From CAWJPW01 sp963844845 (lineage in GTDB: Bacteria > Acidobacteriota > Thermoanaerobaculia > Thermoanaerobaculales > Sulfomarinibacteraceae), in contig CAWJPW010000003.1 of assembly GCA_963844845.1 (NCBI GenBank), forward strand, positions 558,001-622,000: a DNA stretch of 64,000 bases. Reading direction: 5' to 3'. The notes below the pieces were generated by a model. The model did no database searches. It was not told the DNA's origin and worked only from the letters and a program-made list of their open reading frames with translations. The position numbers were made by a program, and so were the translations under genes. This document shows, piece by piece, positions 16,898-25,368 of this stretch (position 1 is the stretch's first letter; each line of letters starts with the position of its first letter).

Positions 16898-17148
16898 CCC
16901 GCGCCTCCTTGAGGGTTCACCTTCATGCTATCACCGGGACCCGGTCTCCAACAACGCTCTTCGCGATCGGATCGGCCTCGTCACGAACAACACCGGGAGG
17001 CCCCGAGAACACTCCCTCACCGGTAGCCCAGTTCGCACCGTGCAGGCGGCGATGACGTCGCAACAAACCTTCGAGCTTGCGGTCGCGTTCCCCGCGTCGG
17101 CTGCCGAGCCGGGGGGCTCACAGCCAAGCCAATGCCGCTGCTCCGGCG

Positions 17149-17697
17149 TCAGAAGTAGGGACGGTAGCCGAGGTCCTGCTCCTCGATGGGGCCTTTCTGC
17201 TTGAGCTCTTCGATTCCGACCACCGCGTCCTCGCGAGAGGCGAACGACATGTCGTGCTCGCGGCTCATGATAAGGGCCTCCTTGGGGCAGGCGTCCACGC
17301 AGTAGCCGCAGAATACGCAGCGCAGGAGGTCGATCTCGAACACCTTGGGCCGCTTCTCCCACTCCACTGTGGTGGTGGGGTCCTCTTCCGCCACGATGTG
17401 GATGCAGTCGGCCGGGCACACGGTTTCGCACATGTAGCAGGCCACGCAGCGCACCGAGCCGTCGGGCTTGGTGGTGAGGATGTGGCGCCCGCGCAGCCGT
17501 TCGGAGTACTCCCTCCGCTCCTCGGGATACTGAATCGTGGCGACGTCCCGATGCCCGAAGATGTTGCGTACGAAGTGACGAAGGGTGACCAACAGCCCCC
17601 GCACCACCGGACCCAGGTAGATTCGCTCGGTGAAGGGAATCCGGCCGCGGTCGACGTTGACGGTCGGCACGTCGGACAGGGCAGCGGCGTTCTTCAT
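17149..17697 (-). CDS. nuoI: NADH-quinone oxidoreductase subunit I
   Basis: A 182-residue 8Fe ferredoxin-like subunit that relays electrons through two 4Fe-4S clusters in the peripheral arm of complex I. Both cluster motifs are complete: CVACYMCETVCPADCI and CVFCGYCVDACPKEAL. The N-terminus (VVRGLLVTLRHFVRNIFG) is the membrane-surface helix seen in NuoI. Its ATG overlaps the nuoCD stop by four bases. It is the last gene of the run; no further nuo gene follows, so subunits E, F, G, A, H and J-N must be encoded elsewhere if complex I is complete. Confidence 0.95.
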   Translation of the reverse strand: MKNAAALSDVPTVNVDRGRIPFTERIYLGPVVRGLLVTLRHFVRNIFGHRDVATIQYPEERREYSERLRGRHILTTKPDGSVRCVACYMCETVCPADCIHIVAEEDPTTTVEWEKRPKVFEIDLLRCVFCGYCVDACPKEALIMSREHDMSFASREDAVVGIEELKQKGPIEEQDLGYRPYF

Positions 17698-19406
17698 CGG
17701 TCGAGCTCCCCTGCGATGATGTTGAGGCTGCCCAGGATGGCGATGGCGTCGGCCACCATGTGACCGGGCAGCATGTGCTGGTACGCCTGGTAGATGGCGA
17801 AGCAGGGCGGCCGCACCTTGATGCGGTAGGGCCGGCCGCTGCCGTCGGAGACGATGTAGTACCCAAGCTCGCCGTTGGCTCCTTCGACGAAGGTGTAACC
17901 GTCGCCCGCCGGTACCTTGATGCCTTCGAAGATGAGTTTGAAGTGCCAGATCAGCGACTCCATCTCGGTGTAGACCTTCTCCTTGGGCGGCAACGCCACG
18001 TGGTGGTCGTCGGTGATGACCGGTCCGTCGGGGAGGTTGTCGACGGCCTGCCGGATGATCCGTAGGCTTTGGCGCATCTCTTCCATCCGGACCAGGTAGC
18101 GCGCGTAGGTGTCGCCGCTAGTCGCCACCGGCACCTCGAAGTCGTAGTCCTCATAGCCGCCGTAGGGATGCGCCTTGCGGACGTCGTAGGGAATGCCGGA
18201 GGCGCGCAGGCAGGGGCCGGTCCATCCCCAGGCCAGCGCCTCTTCGCCGGTGATCGCCCCCACACCCTCGGTGCGGTCGCGGAAGATCTTGTTGGTGGTG
18301 ATCAGGCGGTCGACGTCGTCGACGAACGGCGGGATGTAGTCGAGGAGGTAGCGGACACGTTCCTCGAAGTCGGCCGGGACGTCGTGGGCGAGGCCGCCGA
18401 TGCGGGCGTAGGAGACGGTGAGGCGGCCACCGGCGCAGGCCTCGAGAAGCCCGTAGATCTCCTCCCTGGGCTGGAAGAAGTACCAGAAGTTGGTGAGCGC
18501 CCCGAGGTCCACGAGGTTGGCCCCGAGGCACACCGCGTGGTCCATGAGGCGGGAGAGCTCGGACAGGATCACCCGCACGACTCTGGCCCGCGGCGGCGCC
18601 TCGATGCCCAGCAGACGCTCCACCGCGATGGCGTAGCCGACGCCGTTGAGCATGCTGGAGCAGTAGTTGAGGCGGTCGGTGTAGGGAATCACCTGCTGCC
18701 AGCCGTGGGTCTCGGACATCTTCTCGAAGCAGCGGTGGAGGTAGCCGATCTCCGCTTCGGCGCGAGTGATGACCTCGCCGTCCAGGCGCATCACGGTACG
18801 CAACGTGCCGTGGGTGGCGGGATGTGACGGGCCGAGGTTGAGGATCTGAGTCTCGAACTGGTCGTCGCCCGGTGGCGCATCACGAACCCAGTCCGGCACC
18901 ATCACGTCGGCCTCGGTGCACAGCCAGCGTTGGCCGGGGTCATAGTCCTTACGCAGGGGGTGGCCCTGGAACGCCTCGTGGCAGAGGATCCGCCGGAGGT
19001 TGGGGTGGCCTTCGAAGCGCAGGCCCATCATGTCCCAGGCTTCACGCTCGAACCAGTCGGCCGCTTTCCAGATGCCGTACGCCGACGGGGCCACAGGGTC
19101 GCTCTCGGCGAGCGGTACCTTCACCCTGAAGCGGTGGCCGTGCTCCAGGCTCGCGAGGTGGTACACGATCTCGAAGCGCCGGTCGCGGTCGGGGTAGTCC
19201 ACCCCGCACACGTCGACCAGCAGGTTGCACGCCAGCTGGGGGCGCTCCTTGAGGGTGCGCAGCACCTCCAGGAGGTGCTCACGCTCCACCACCAGCTCCG
19301 TGTGCCCGTCGGCTGCGTCGCGGATGGCGACCTCGGCCTCGGACGGAAACAGCTCAGCCAGAGGATGTGGCTGAGGTCTTACGCTGCTTGGACTTGAGAC
19401 GGTCAT
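17694..19406 (-). CDS. nuoCD: Fused NADH-quinone oxidoreductase subunit C/D
   Basis: A 570-residue natural fusion. Residues 1-170 are NuoC (30-kDa family; FRVKVPLAESDP, DWFEREAWDMMGLRFEGHP, LRKDYDP) and the rest is NuoD (49-kDa family; LGPSHPATHGTLR, EIGYLHRCFEKM, PYTDRLNYCSSM, GGLAHDVPADF, ending in DAIAILGSLNIIAGELDR). Together with NuoB it forms the quinone-binding module. The ATG is preceded by GGGGAG at seven bases and lies 53 bases inside nuoB, an unusually long overlap. The stop overlaps nuoI. C/D fusions are known in enterobacteria and several other phyla. Confidence 0.95.
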   Translation of the reverse strand: MTVSSPSSVRPQPHPLAELFPSEAEVAIRDAADGHTELVVEREHLLEVLRTLKERPQLACNLLVDVCGVDYPDRDRRFEIVYHLASLEHGHRFRVKVPLAESDPVAPSAYGIWKAADWFEREAWDMMGLRFEGHPNLRRILCHEAFQGHPLRKDYDPGQRWLCTEADVMVPDWVRDAPPGDDQFETQILNLGPSHPATHGTLRTVMRLDGEVITRAEAEIGYLHRCFEKMSETHGWQQVIPYTDRLNYCSSMLNGVGYAIAVERLLGIEAPPRARVVRVILSELSRLMDHAVCLGANLVDLGALTNFWYFFQPREEIYGLLEACAGGRLTVSYARIGGLAHDVPADFEERVRYLLDYIPPFVDDVDRLITTNKIFRDRTEGVGAITGEEALAWGWTGPCLRASGIPYDVRKAHPYGGYEDYDFEVPVATSGDTYARYLVRMEEMRQSLRIIRQAVDNLPDGPVITDDHHVALPPKEKVYTEMESLIWHFKLIFEGIKVPAGDGYTFVEGANGELGYYIVSDGSGRPYRIKVRPPCFAIYQAYQHMLPGHMVADAIAILGSLNIIAGELDR

Positions 19407-19872
19407 ACTGCGTCTCCCCGCGCTGGATCATCTCCTGGAGTTTGAGGATGCCGTGGATGAGCGCTTCCGGCGTGGGCGGGCAGCCCGGGACGTACACGTC
19501 CACCGGAATGAACTCGTCCACTCCCTGGACCACGTGGTAGGCGCGGTAGAACCCGCCCGTGCAGGCGCAAGCGCCCATCGACACCACATACTTGGGCTCG
19601 GCCATCTGGTCGTACACGCGCTTGACCACGGGGGCCATCTTGTCGTTGATCGTGCCCGCCACGATCATCAGATCCGACTGACGCGGCGAGAATCGCACCA
19701 CCTCGGCGCCGAAGCGCGAGAGATCGTAGTGAGACGACACCACCGACATGAACTCGATGGCGCAGCAGGCCGTGCCGAACGGCAACGGCCACAGGCTGTT
19801 CTTGCGCACCCAGCCGAGCATGGCGTCGACCCGGGTGGTCAGGACGTCGGAGCTGCCGTCGGGTTGTCGCAT
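19354..19872 (-). CDS. nuoB: NADH-quinone oxidoreductase subunit B
   Basis: A 172-residue subunit carrying cluster N2, next to the quinone site. The cysteines are present: FGTACCAIE, SMGACACTGG and VPGCPPTPEALIHGI. The ATG has GAGGAGG six bases upstream. The last ~17 codons, lysine- and serine-rich, overlap the start of nuoCD. It is the first nuo gene; an upstream nuoA is absent, and the cydB stop lies about 145 bases to the right, with a likely promoter in between. Confidence 0.95.
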   Translation of the reverse strand: MRQPDGSSDVLTTRVDAMLGWVRKNSLWPLPFGTACCAIEFMSVVSSHYDLSRFGAEVVRFSPRQSDLMIVAGTINDKMAPVVKRVYDQMAEPKYVVSMGACACTGGFYRAYHVVQGVDEFIPVDVYVPGCPPTPEALIHGILKLQEMIQRGETQYDRLKSKQRKTSATSSG

Positions 19873-19959
19873 CGGCGCCCTCCTCTGCTGCCGCGATCCA
19901 CCAGCAGGAACTCTCTTCAGGCTCGAAGAAGTCCACTGGCCGGCGGCACCGGCGCGCGC

Positions 19960-19987
19960 ATTATACGATTTTTTTCACAAGGCCCAA
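19960..19987 (-). promoter_or_regulatory. Likely promoter for nuoB-nuoCD-nuoI
   Basis: On the minus strand a perfect TATAAT (19960-19965) follows a weak TTGGGC (19982-19987) with a 16-base spacer containing an A-tract. The expected start of transcription is about 80 bases before the nuoB ATG. The AT-rich patch is striking in this GC-rich window. Confidence 0.5.
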
Positions 19988-20017
19988 GACGGGTGACGCA
20001 ATCGGCGCCCCCGCCGC

Positions 20018-21058
20018 TCAGTAGCCCTCCCCCTCGGCCTCCACCTTGCCTGCGAACTTCCGGTAGACGAAGGTGAAGTACACGGCCACCAGGATCAGTC
20101 CCGGGATGAACCAGCCGAGACCGACCCTGAGGCCGTACTCGGCGGCGGCAGCGTTGTGGACGGTGAGCCCCAGCTCGGGGCCGCCGAGGGCGGGGAGCAC
20201 GTAGGGGTACAGCCCGAAGGCGGCGCTGGTGAGCATCCCCACCACATACAGGCAACTGGCGAGGAAGGTCGCCAGCTCCCGCTCCGAGCGCAGTAGCACC
20301 GCGACCCCGGCCAGTCCGACGAGGGCGAGGGCGGGGAAGACCCAGCCCCACGGGCGCAGCGACAGGCTCAGGGGGACCTGCAGCTGGACCGAGAAGGTGG
20401 TGGCGGTGACCAGAGCCGTTGTGGCCACCGTTGCCCACCAGGCGAGGTGCGCCGCGCGGGTGGCGCGCCGGTGGACAGCGCCGATGGTCTTGTAGCGCAC
20501 CCAGAGTGAGCCGTGAAGGGTGAGGGCGGCCAAAGCGGCCACACCCACCACAACCGTGTACCAGTCGAGGACGCCGGTGGTCTGGGAGATCTTGAAGTCG
20601 GTCCAGAGAGGCTCGAAGAAGTAGTGGTCGGGCCCCAGCGGGACGCCGCGCACGACGTTGCCGAGCGCCGCGCCGTAGAACACAGCCAGCAGGATGCTTG
20701 CGCCCGCGAAAACGACGTCCCAGAACTGGATCCACACCGGGGTCTCGAGCTGGTGTCGGAACTCGATGCCCACGGCGCGGAGGATGAGTAGCCACAGCAC
20801 CATCACAAGAGGCAGGTAGAAGCCGCTGAAGCTGGAGGCGTACAGAATCGGGAAGGCGAAGTAGAGGGTGCCGCCGGCGGCGAGCAGCCACACCTCGTTG
20901 CCATCCCACACCGGCCCGATGCTGTGCATCACCTGAGACCGCTCCTCCTGGGTGCGGGCCACGAACAGGTGGACGATGCCGGCGCCCAGGTCGAAGCCGT
21001 CGAAGACCACGTACATGGTCAACATGATCGCCACGAGGCAGAACCACAGCGTCTCCAT
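20018..21058 (-). CDS. cydB: Cytochrome bd ubiquinol oxidase subunit II
   Basis: A 346-residue polytopic membrane subunit. The N-terminus METLWFCLVAIMLTMYVVFDGFDLGAG with its GFD motif, then GPVWDGNEVWLLAAGGTLYFAFP, is diagnostic of CydB. About eight to nine helices follow. Its ATG shares one base with the cydA stop (TGATG), so the two are coupled. With CydA it reduces oxygen at low concentration, suggesting microaerobic or oxygen-tolerant growth. Confidence 0.95.
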   Translation of the reverse strand: METLWFCLVAIMLTMYVVFDGFDLGAGIVHLFVARTQEERSQVMHSIGPVWDGNEVWLLAAGGTLYFAFPILYASSFSGFYLPLVMVLWLLILRAVGIEFRHQLETPVWIQFWDVVFAGASILLAVFYGAALGNVVRGVPLGPDHYFFEPLWTDFKISQTTGVLDWYTVVVGVAALAALTLHGSLWVRYKTIGAVHRRATRAAHLAWWATVATTALVTATTFSVQLQVPLSLSLRPWGWVFPALALVGLAGVAVLLRSERELATFLASCLYVVGMLTSAAFGLYPYVLPALGGPELGLTVHNAAAAEYGLRVGLGWFIPGLILVAVYFTFVYRKFAGKVEAEGEGY

Positions 21059-22395
21059 CACGCCTCCCCCTCGCCTGCCGCACCGGGCCCCTGCTCGATG
21101 AGCCGCCGCACCAGGAACAGGAAGAGGATGCTCAGCACCGTGTACATCCCCATGAAGCCGATGAGGGTGAACAGGGTGTTGCCGGCGGATACCATGTGCG
21201 AGTAACCCCCGTTGGTGCGCATCAGCTTCCAGATCAGCCACGGTTGCCGGCCCAGCTCGGCGGTGAGCCAGCCGGCGGTGTTGGCGATGAACGGAAACGG
21301 CATGGCGAGCATCAGCGCCCACAGCATGGGCCGGTTGCGGTGCAGGCTGCCGCGCCACAGGAGGAGGCCGGCGAAGAACATGACGGCGATGAAGATCGTC
21401 CCCAGACCCACCATGATGTGGTACGAGTAGTACAGCAGTGGAATGTTGTCGGGCCAGTCCTCGCGGGGGAAGTCCTCGAGCCCCTTCACCTCTGCATCGA
21501 AGCGCCGGTGGGTGAGGACGCTCAGCATCTTCGGCACGTAGAGCGGGTTGTCAAGCGACAACGCCTTCATGTTGGGCTGACCGACGAGGACGATGGGCGC
21601 GCCCCGCTCGGTGCGGAACAGGCCCTCCATGGCGGCGAAGGCCTCGGGCTGGTGGGTCGCGACGTTGTAGGCTTGGCGGTCGCCGGTGGGGAAGGCCTGG
21701 AGTACCGAGGCGATCAGGCCAACGACCACCGCCACTTTGAGGAACGCCCTGGCGTGGCGCTCGTGCCGCTGGGTGAGGAGGAAGAAGGCGGCCACCGCCG
21801 CCATCACGAAGCTGCCGGTCACCACCGCGCCGATCATGTTATGGGTGTACTGCCAGAGGATCCAGGGATTGAAGACCAACGCGGTGAAGCTGTTGAGGAG
21901 GATCGCGCCGTCCGGTCCGACGGTGTAGCCCACCGGATGCTGCATCCATGCGTTGGTGGCGATGATGAAGTATCCGGAGAGCCACGAGCCGAAGAACACC
22001 AGGAAGGCCGCCCACCAGTGGGCGCGTTTGGAGAGCTTGCGCTCGCCGAAGATGAAGAGGCCGAGGAAGGCCGACTCCAGGAAGAAGGCGAACATACCTT
22101 CCATGGCCAGCGTTTGGCCGATGACCCCGCCGGCGGCGTCGGCGAAGCGTGCCCAGTTCGTGCCGAACTGGAACTCCATGGGAATCCCGGTGACCACGCC
22201 CATGGCGAAGCTGATCCCCAGGATCTTCGCCCAGAAGCGGGCGCTGTCGTCCCACACCGCTTCCCCGGTACGCAACCCCAGGGTCTTCAGCACCACGATG
22301 AGCAGAGCTAGACCCATGGTGAGCTGCGGAAAGAGGTAGTGGTAGGTCACCGTGAAGGCGAAGTGCAACCGGTGATAAAGGAGTGCTTCGTCCAT
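21058..22395 (-). CDS. cydA: Cytochrome bd ubiquinol oxidase subunit I
   Basis: A 445-residue membrane subunit holding hemes b558, b595 and d. Landmarks include LHFAFTVTYHYLFPQLTMG (heme-ligand His), GTNWARFADAAGGVIGQTLAMEG with FFLESAFLGLFIFGE, the b558 region NMIGAVVTGSFVM, and AGWLTAELGRQPW near the C-terminus. The Q loop is of the short type. It is divergent from the TatD gene across only 68 bases, which must hold both promoters. Confidence 0.95.
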   Translation of the reverse strand: MDEALLYHRLHFAFTVTYHYLFPQLTMGLALLIVVLKTLGLRTGEAVWDDSARFWAKILGISFAMGVVTGIPMEFQFGTNWARFADAAGGVIGQTLAMEGMFAFFLESAFLGLFIFGERKLSKRAHWWAAFLVFFGSWLSGYFIIATNAWMQHPVGYTVGPDGAILLNSFTALVFNPWILWQYTHNMIGAVVTGSFVMAAVAAFFLLTQRHERHARAFLKVAVVVGLIASVLQAFPTGDRQAYNVATHQPEAFAAMEGLFRTERGAPIVLVGQPNMKALSLDNPLYVPKMLSVLTHRRFDAEVKGLEDFPREDWPDNIPLLYYSYHIMVGLGTIFIAVMFFAGLLLWRGSLHRNRPMLWALMLAMPFPFIANTAGWLTAELGRQPWLIWKLMRTNGGYSHMVSAGNTLFTLIGFMGMYTVLSILFLFLVRRLIEQGPGAAGEGEA

Positions 22396-22463
22396 AGTGG
22401 GGCGAGTCTAGCAAAGATGTCGCGACACCGTCCCGCCGGAGCCCCTCTGCTAGACTCCGTGGC

Positions 22464-23285
22464 GTGAACTGTAGAGACGACGTCGCAGCCGTCGCGCCTT
22501 CCCGGTGGGTTGACTCGCACGCCCACCTCACCATGTTCGCGCCGGACGAGGTGGAGGAGGTGCTCCTGCGGGCCGCTGACGCGGGTGTCGCCGGGGTCCT
22601 CGTGCCGGCCACCAACGCGGACGACCTGGAGCGCGCGGTGGCGCTGGCGACTGCGCATCCGGGCTCGGTGGTCGCAGCAGCAGGCGTCCACCCGCACGAC
22701 GCGGCGAGCCTCGACGCCACACTCAAACGCCAGGTGGAGGCCGCCCTCGGCGAGGCTGGCGTGGTGGCGGTGGGCGAGATCGGCCTCGACTACCACTACA
22801 TGAGTTCGCCGCGTGAGGATCAGCTGCGTGCCCTCGAGTGGCACCTCGACCTCGCGCTGGCGGCCGGGCGCCCCGTCATTCTGCACAATCGAGAGTCGTG
22901 GGACGACCTGGTGGCGGCGCTGGCACCGCGGGCCGGGCGGTTGCGCGGCGTTTGCCACTCCTTTGCCGAGGGGCCGGAGGCCGCGGAGCAGGTCGTGGAG
23001 CTGGGCCTGTTCACCGGTTTCTCCGGCATGACGACGTTCAAGAACGCCGCCGCGATCCGTGGCGCAGCCGCGGCGGTGCCGCCGTCGCGGATCCTGGTGG
23101 AAACCGACGCCCCCTACCTTGCGCCGGTGCCGCACCGCGGCCACCGCAACGAGCCCGCGTTCGTCGTCAACACCGCGGTGGTGATAGCTGCCCTGCACGC
23201 GTTGGATACCAGTGTTCTCGCCCGCGTCACGACCGGGAATTTCCGCCAGCTTTTCGGCCTCGGCGAGGGTTGGCCTTCGACCTGA
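22464..23285 (+). CDS. TatD-family metal-dependent hydrolase
   Basis: A 273-residue TIM-barrel hydrolase, related to TatD DNases and D-tyrosyl-tRNA-type deacylases. Metal-binding motifs are in order: DSHAHLTMF, VGEIGLDYHY, PVILHNRES, GVCHSF and ILVETDAPYLAPVPHRG; the end shows NFRQLFGL. The start is a GTG just downstream of the shared 68-bp region with cydA. The cellular substrate is not evident. Confidence 0.9.
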   Translation: MNCRDDVAAVAPSRWVDSHAHLTMFAPDEVEEVLLRAADAGVAGVLVPATNADDLERAVALATAHPGSVVAAAGVHPHDAASLDATLKRQVEAALGEAGVVAVGEIGLDYHYMSSPREDQLRALEWHLDLALAAGRPVILHNRESWDDLVAALAPRAGRLRGVCHSFAEGPEAAEQVVELGLFTGFSGMTTFKNAAAIRGAAAAVPPSRILVETDAPYLAPVPHRGHRNEPAFVVNTAVVIAALHALDTSVLARVTTGNFRQLFGLGEGWPST

Positions 23286-23343
23286 GCCGTCTCCTCACCG
23301 CCCCTCGTGAGCGCCCGTCTGCGGCATCTTGGAACTCCTCAGC

Positions 23344-23733
23344 CTACTTCTGCGCCTTGGGTCGGCGACCCCGTCGCCTTTGCACGGTCTTGAGGCTGAT
23401 GGTGAGCATGTCGTTGCCCGGGTCGCTGCCCACGTCGAACCGCTGCGGGCGGTCGAAAGAGATCGCGTACTGGGCGAAGAAACCTGGCGCCTTCAGGCTC
23501 ACGGAACGACGGCGCTTGGAGAGCTTGATGGCACCCTCCTCTTTGCCGCTGCTGATGGCGCGGATGCCCACAAGCTTCCGGCTCTTGTCGAAGAAGAGCA
23601 CCGCGTGTGAGGGCTTCTCGAGCCCGAACGCCGCCACTGCTGCGGCGTCGAACGAGATCAGGCCACTCGGTCGAATTGTCGCCTTCGGTTGCGCGCCGGA
23701 TGGCTGTGGTGGTACGAATCGTTCAAACGGCAT
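23344..23733 (-). CDS. Small basic protein of unknown function
   Basis: A 129-residue protein I cannot assign to a named family. It starts MPFERFVPP, has a strand-rich middle with IRPSGLISFDAAAVAAFGL, SHAVLFFDKSRKLVGIRAI and a basic stretch (IKLSKRRRSVSLKAPGFF), and ends in a very basic tail (TVQRRRGRRPKAQK). The layout suggests a small nucleic-acid-binding or regulatory protein; this is inference. Its expression signals are unusually good: a full-length Shine-Dalgarno (AAGGAGGTGATT) before the ATG and a near-consensus promoter, so it is probably strongly expressed. An in-frame TTG one codon earlier is less likely. Confidence 0.75.
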   Translation of the reverse strand: MPFERFVPPQPSGAQPKATIRPSGLISFDAAAVAAFGLEKPSHAVLFFDKSRKLVGIRAISSGKEEGAIKLSKRRRSVSLKAPGFFAQYAISFDRPQRFDVGSDPGNDMLTISLKTVQRRRGRRPKAQK

Positions 23734-23758
23734 CAATCACCTCCTTGTATGATTTCTC

Positions 23759-23769
23759 ACGAGACTCGT
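23759..23769. promoter_or_regulatory. Palindrome at the transcription start (candidate operator)
   Basis: ACGAG-A-CTCGT is a perfect 11-bp palindrome lying just where the promoter upstream would start transcription, a common place for a repressor site. No binding protein is known. Confidence 0.35.
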
Positions 23770-23774
23770 TGTTC

Positions 23775-23803
23775 ACGATATTTGAAGTCGTTTTTCGTGT
23801 CAA
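23775..23803 (-). promoter_or_regulatory. Sigma70-type promoter for the small basic protein
   Basis: On the minus strand TTGACA (perfect) is followed after exactly 17 bases by TATCGT (4 of 6). The surrounding ~70 bases are AT-rich for this genome. Transcription would start about 35-40 bases before the ATG. Confidence 0.65.
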
Positions 23804-23994
23804 GATCTCGTTGTGATTGATGGCGACTATGCGTGTGCGGTCGGGTGATCTGCGGGACGACGCAGGCCAGGATGGACAGGTTTGTAACCACGGCTTTTCA
23901 CCAGGATATCTCCGGGACTTTTGCTCGTGCGGATCGAGAACGGAGTCGCACCGGCGTCTGCCGCGGGCGCCACACGGCGTGTTAGACTGACGCG

Positions 23995-25152
23995 GTGAAC
24001 GCTCAGAACTCCCTTTGCACGCAGAAGATCGAGGTGGAGGCGGGGGCTCTTCGCCACAATCTCCAGCTCTTCCGTGCGGTCCTGCCCGCGGGTACTCGGC
24101 TCGCTGGCGTGGTCAAGGCGAATGCCTACGGCCATGGGCTCGAGCAGGTGGCGCCTGTGGCGGCCGCCGAGTGCGACTGGCTGGCGGTGCATGCGGCCGC
24201 AGAGGCACGCCGGATCCGCGCCGTGGGTGTGGGTGTGCCGATCTTGGTCATGGGTTTCGTGCCGCCCTCTGAGCTCGCGGGGCTCGACCGAGACGTGCAC
24301 CTGATGATCTCGACCCCCGAGTCGATCGAGTGGGCGGGCGAGTACGCCGGTCGCAGCGGCGTCCGTCTTCCCCTGCACCTCAAGGTGGAGACCGGCACGC
24401 ACCGCCAGGGTGTGCCGCCCTCCCAGCTTCCGTCCCTCTGCCGGGTGGCGGCCCGGGCCGGGCTGGACGTGGTGGGCGTGGCCACCCACTTCGCCAACAT
24501 CGAGGACACCCTCGAGCACGACTTCGCGCGGCGCCAGATGGAGGCCTTCGGGGGCGCCGTGGAGCTGCTCGCGCGCGAGCTGGGAAGCCCGCCGCCCCAC
24601 GTCCACGCCGCCTGCTCGGCGGCGGCACTGCTCTTCGCGGAGACCGCCTTCTCCATGGCGCGGGTGGGGATCTCCATGTACGGTCACTGGCCCTCGCGGG
24701 AGACTCATCTCTCGTGGGTGCTGCGCCACGGCGTGAACGGTCTCAAGCTGCGCCCTGCGCTCACCTGGAAGACCGCGGTTGGGCAGCTCCAGCCGGTGCC
24801 GAAGGGCGCCACCGTGGGGTACGGGCGCACCTGGCAGGCGCTTCGCGATACGGTGCTGGCCGTCCTGCCGGTGGGCTACTCCGACGGCTACCCGCGAGCC
24901 CTGGGCAACCGCGCCCGGGTGCTGGTGCGGGGGGCGTTCGCGCCAGTGGTCGGCCGGGTGTGTATGAACATCACCATGGTGGACGTCACCGACGTCCCCG
25001 GGATGGCCGTGGGCGACGAGGTCGTGCTGCTCGGGCGGCAGCGGGGAGCGGAGGTCACGGCAGAGGAGCTCGCGGGGCACTGCGGCACGATCAACTACGA
25101 GATGCTCGCGAGGTTGTCGCCGGATATCCCGAGGACCGTCGTCGGGGAGTGA
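23995..25152 (+). CDS. alr: Alanine racemase
   Basis: A 385-residue PLP enzyme that makes D-alanine for peptidoglycan. The PLP lysine is in GVVKANAYGHG, the barrel start ALRHNLQLFR is typical, and the C-terminal domain has GATVGYGRTW (which follows the barrel), VLPVGYSDGYPR, the catalytic-tyrosine region GRVCMNITMVDVTDVP, and CGTINYEMLARLSPDIPR. The GTG start was chosen because the ~250 bp upstream hold no further coding signal. Downstream 215 bp separate it from the PEGA gene. Confidence 0.95.
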   Translation: MNAQNSLCTQKIEVEAGALRHNLQLFRAVLPAGTRLAGVVKANAYGHGLEQVAPVAAAECDWLAVHAAAEARRIRAVGVGVPILVMGFVPPSELAGLDRDVHLMISTPESIEWAGEYAGRSGVRLPLHLKVETGTHRQGVPPSQLPSLCRVAARAGLDVVGVATHFANIEDTLEHDFARRQMEAFGGAVELLARELGSPPPHVHAACSAAALLFAETAFSMARVGISMYGHWPSRETHLSWVLRHGVNGLKLRPALTWKTAVGQLQPVPKGATVGYGRTWQALRDTVLAVLPVGYSDGYPRALGNRARVLVRGAFAPVVGRVCMNITMVDVTDVPGMAVGDEVVLLGRQRGAEVTAEELAGHCGTINYEMLARLSPDIPRTVVGE

Positions 25153-25368
25153 ACGGGGAGGAAGAGGTCGAGGGGCCCTTCGCCGACTCCGCCAGCCGGG
25201 GTGAGCCGCACGAGCCATGCCCCATGTCGTTCGGCCGCCGAGATGGTCCCTGTCGCCTTGGGAGGACGGTACGTCCTCGGATTCGCCCTGGTGCAGCGGC
25301 GGGGAGTCGCCGGAGACCGGCCGGTCATGGCATGGCTGTTGCTGAGGCTCGTAGTGGAGGAGGTTGCC

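Noticed and set aside
16940..17020. A plus-strand peptide (RIGLVTNNTG) resembling the start of DUF1343/NamZ proteins
   Set aside because: Only about ten residues fit, with no family motif after it and no ribosome site. Chance resemblance is likely.
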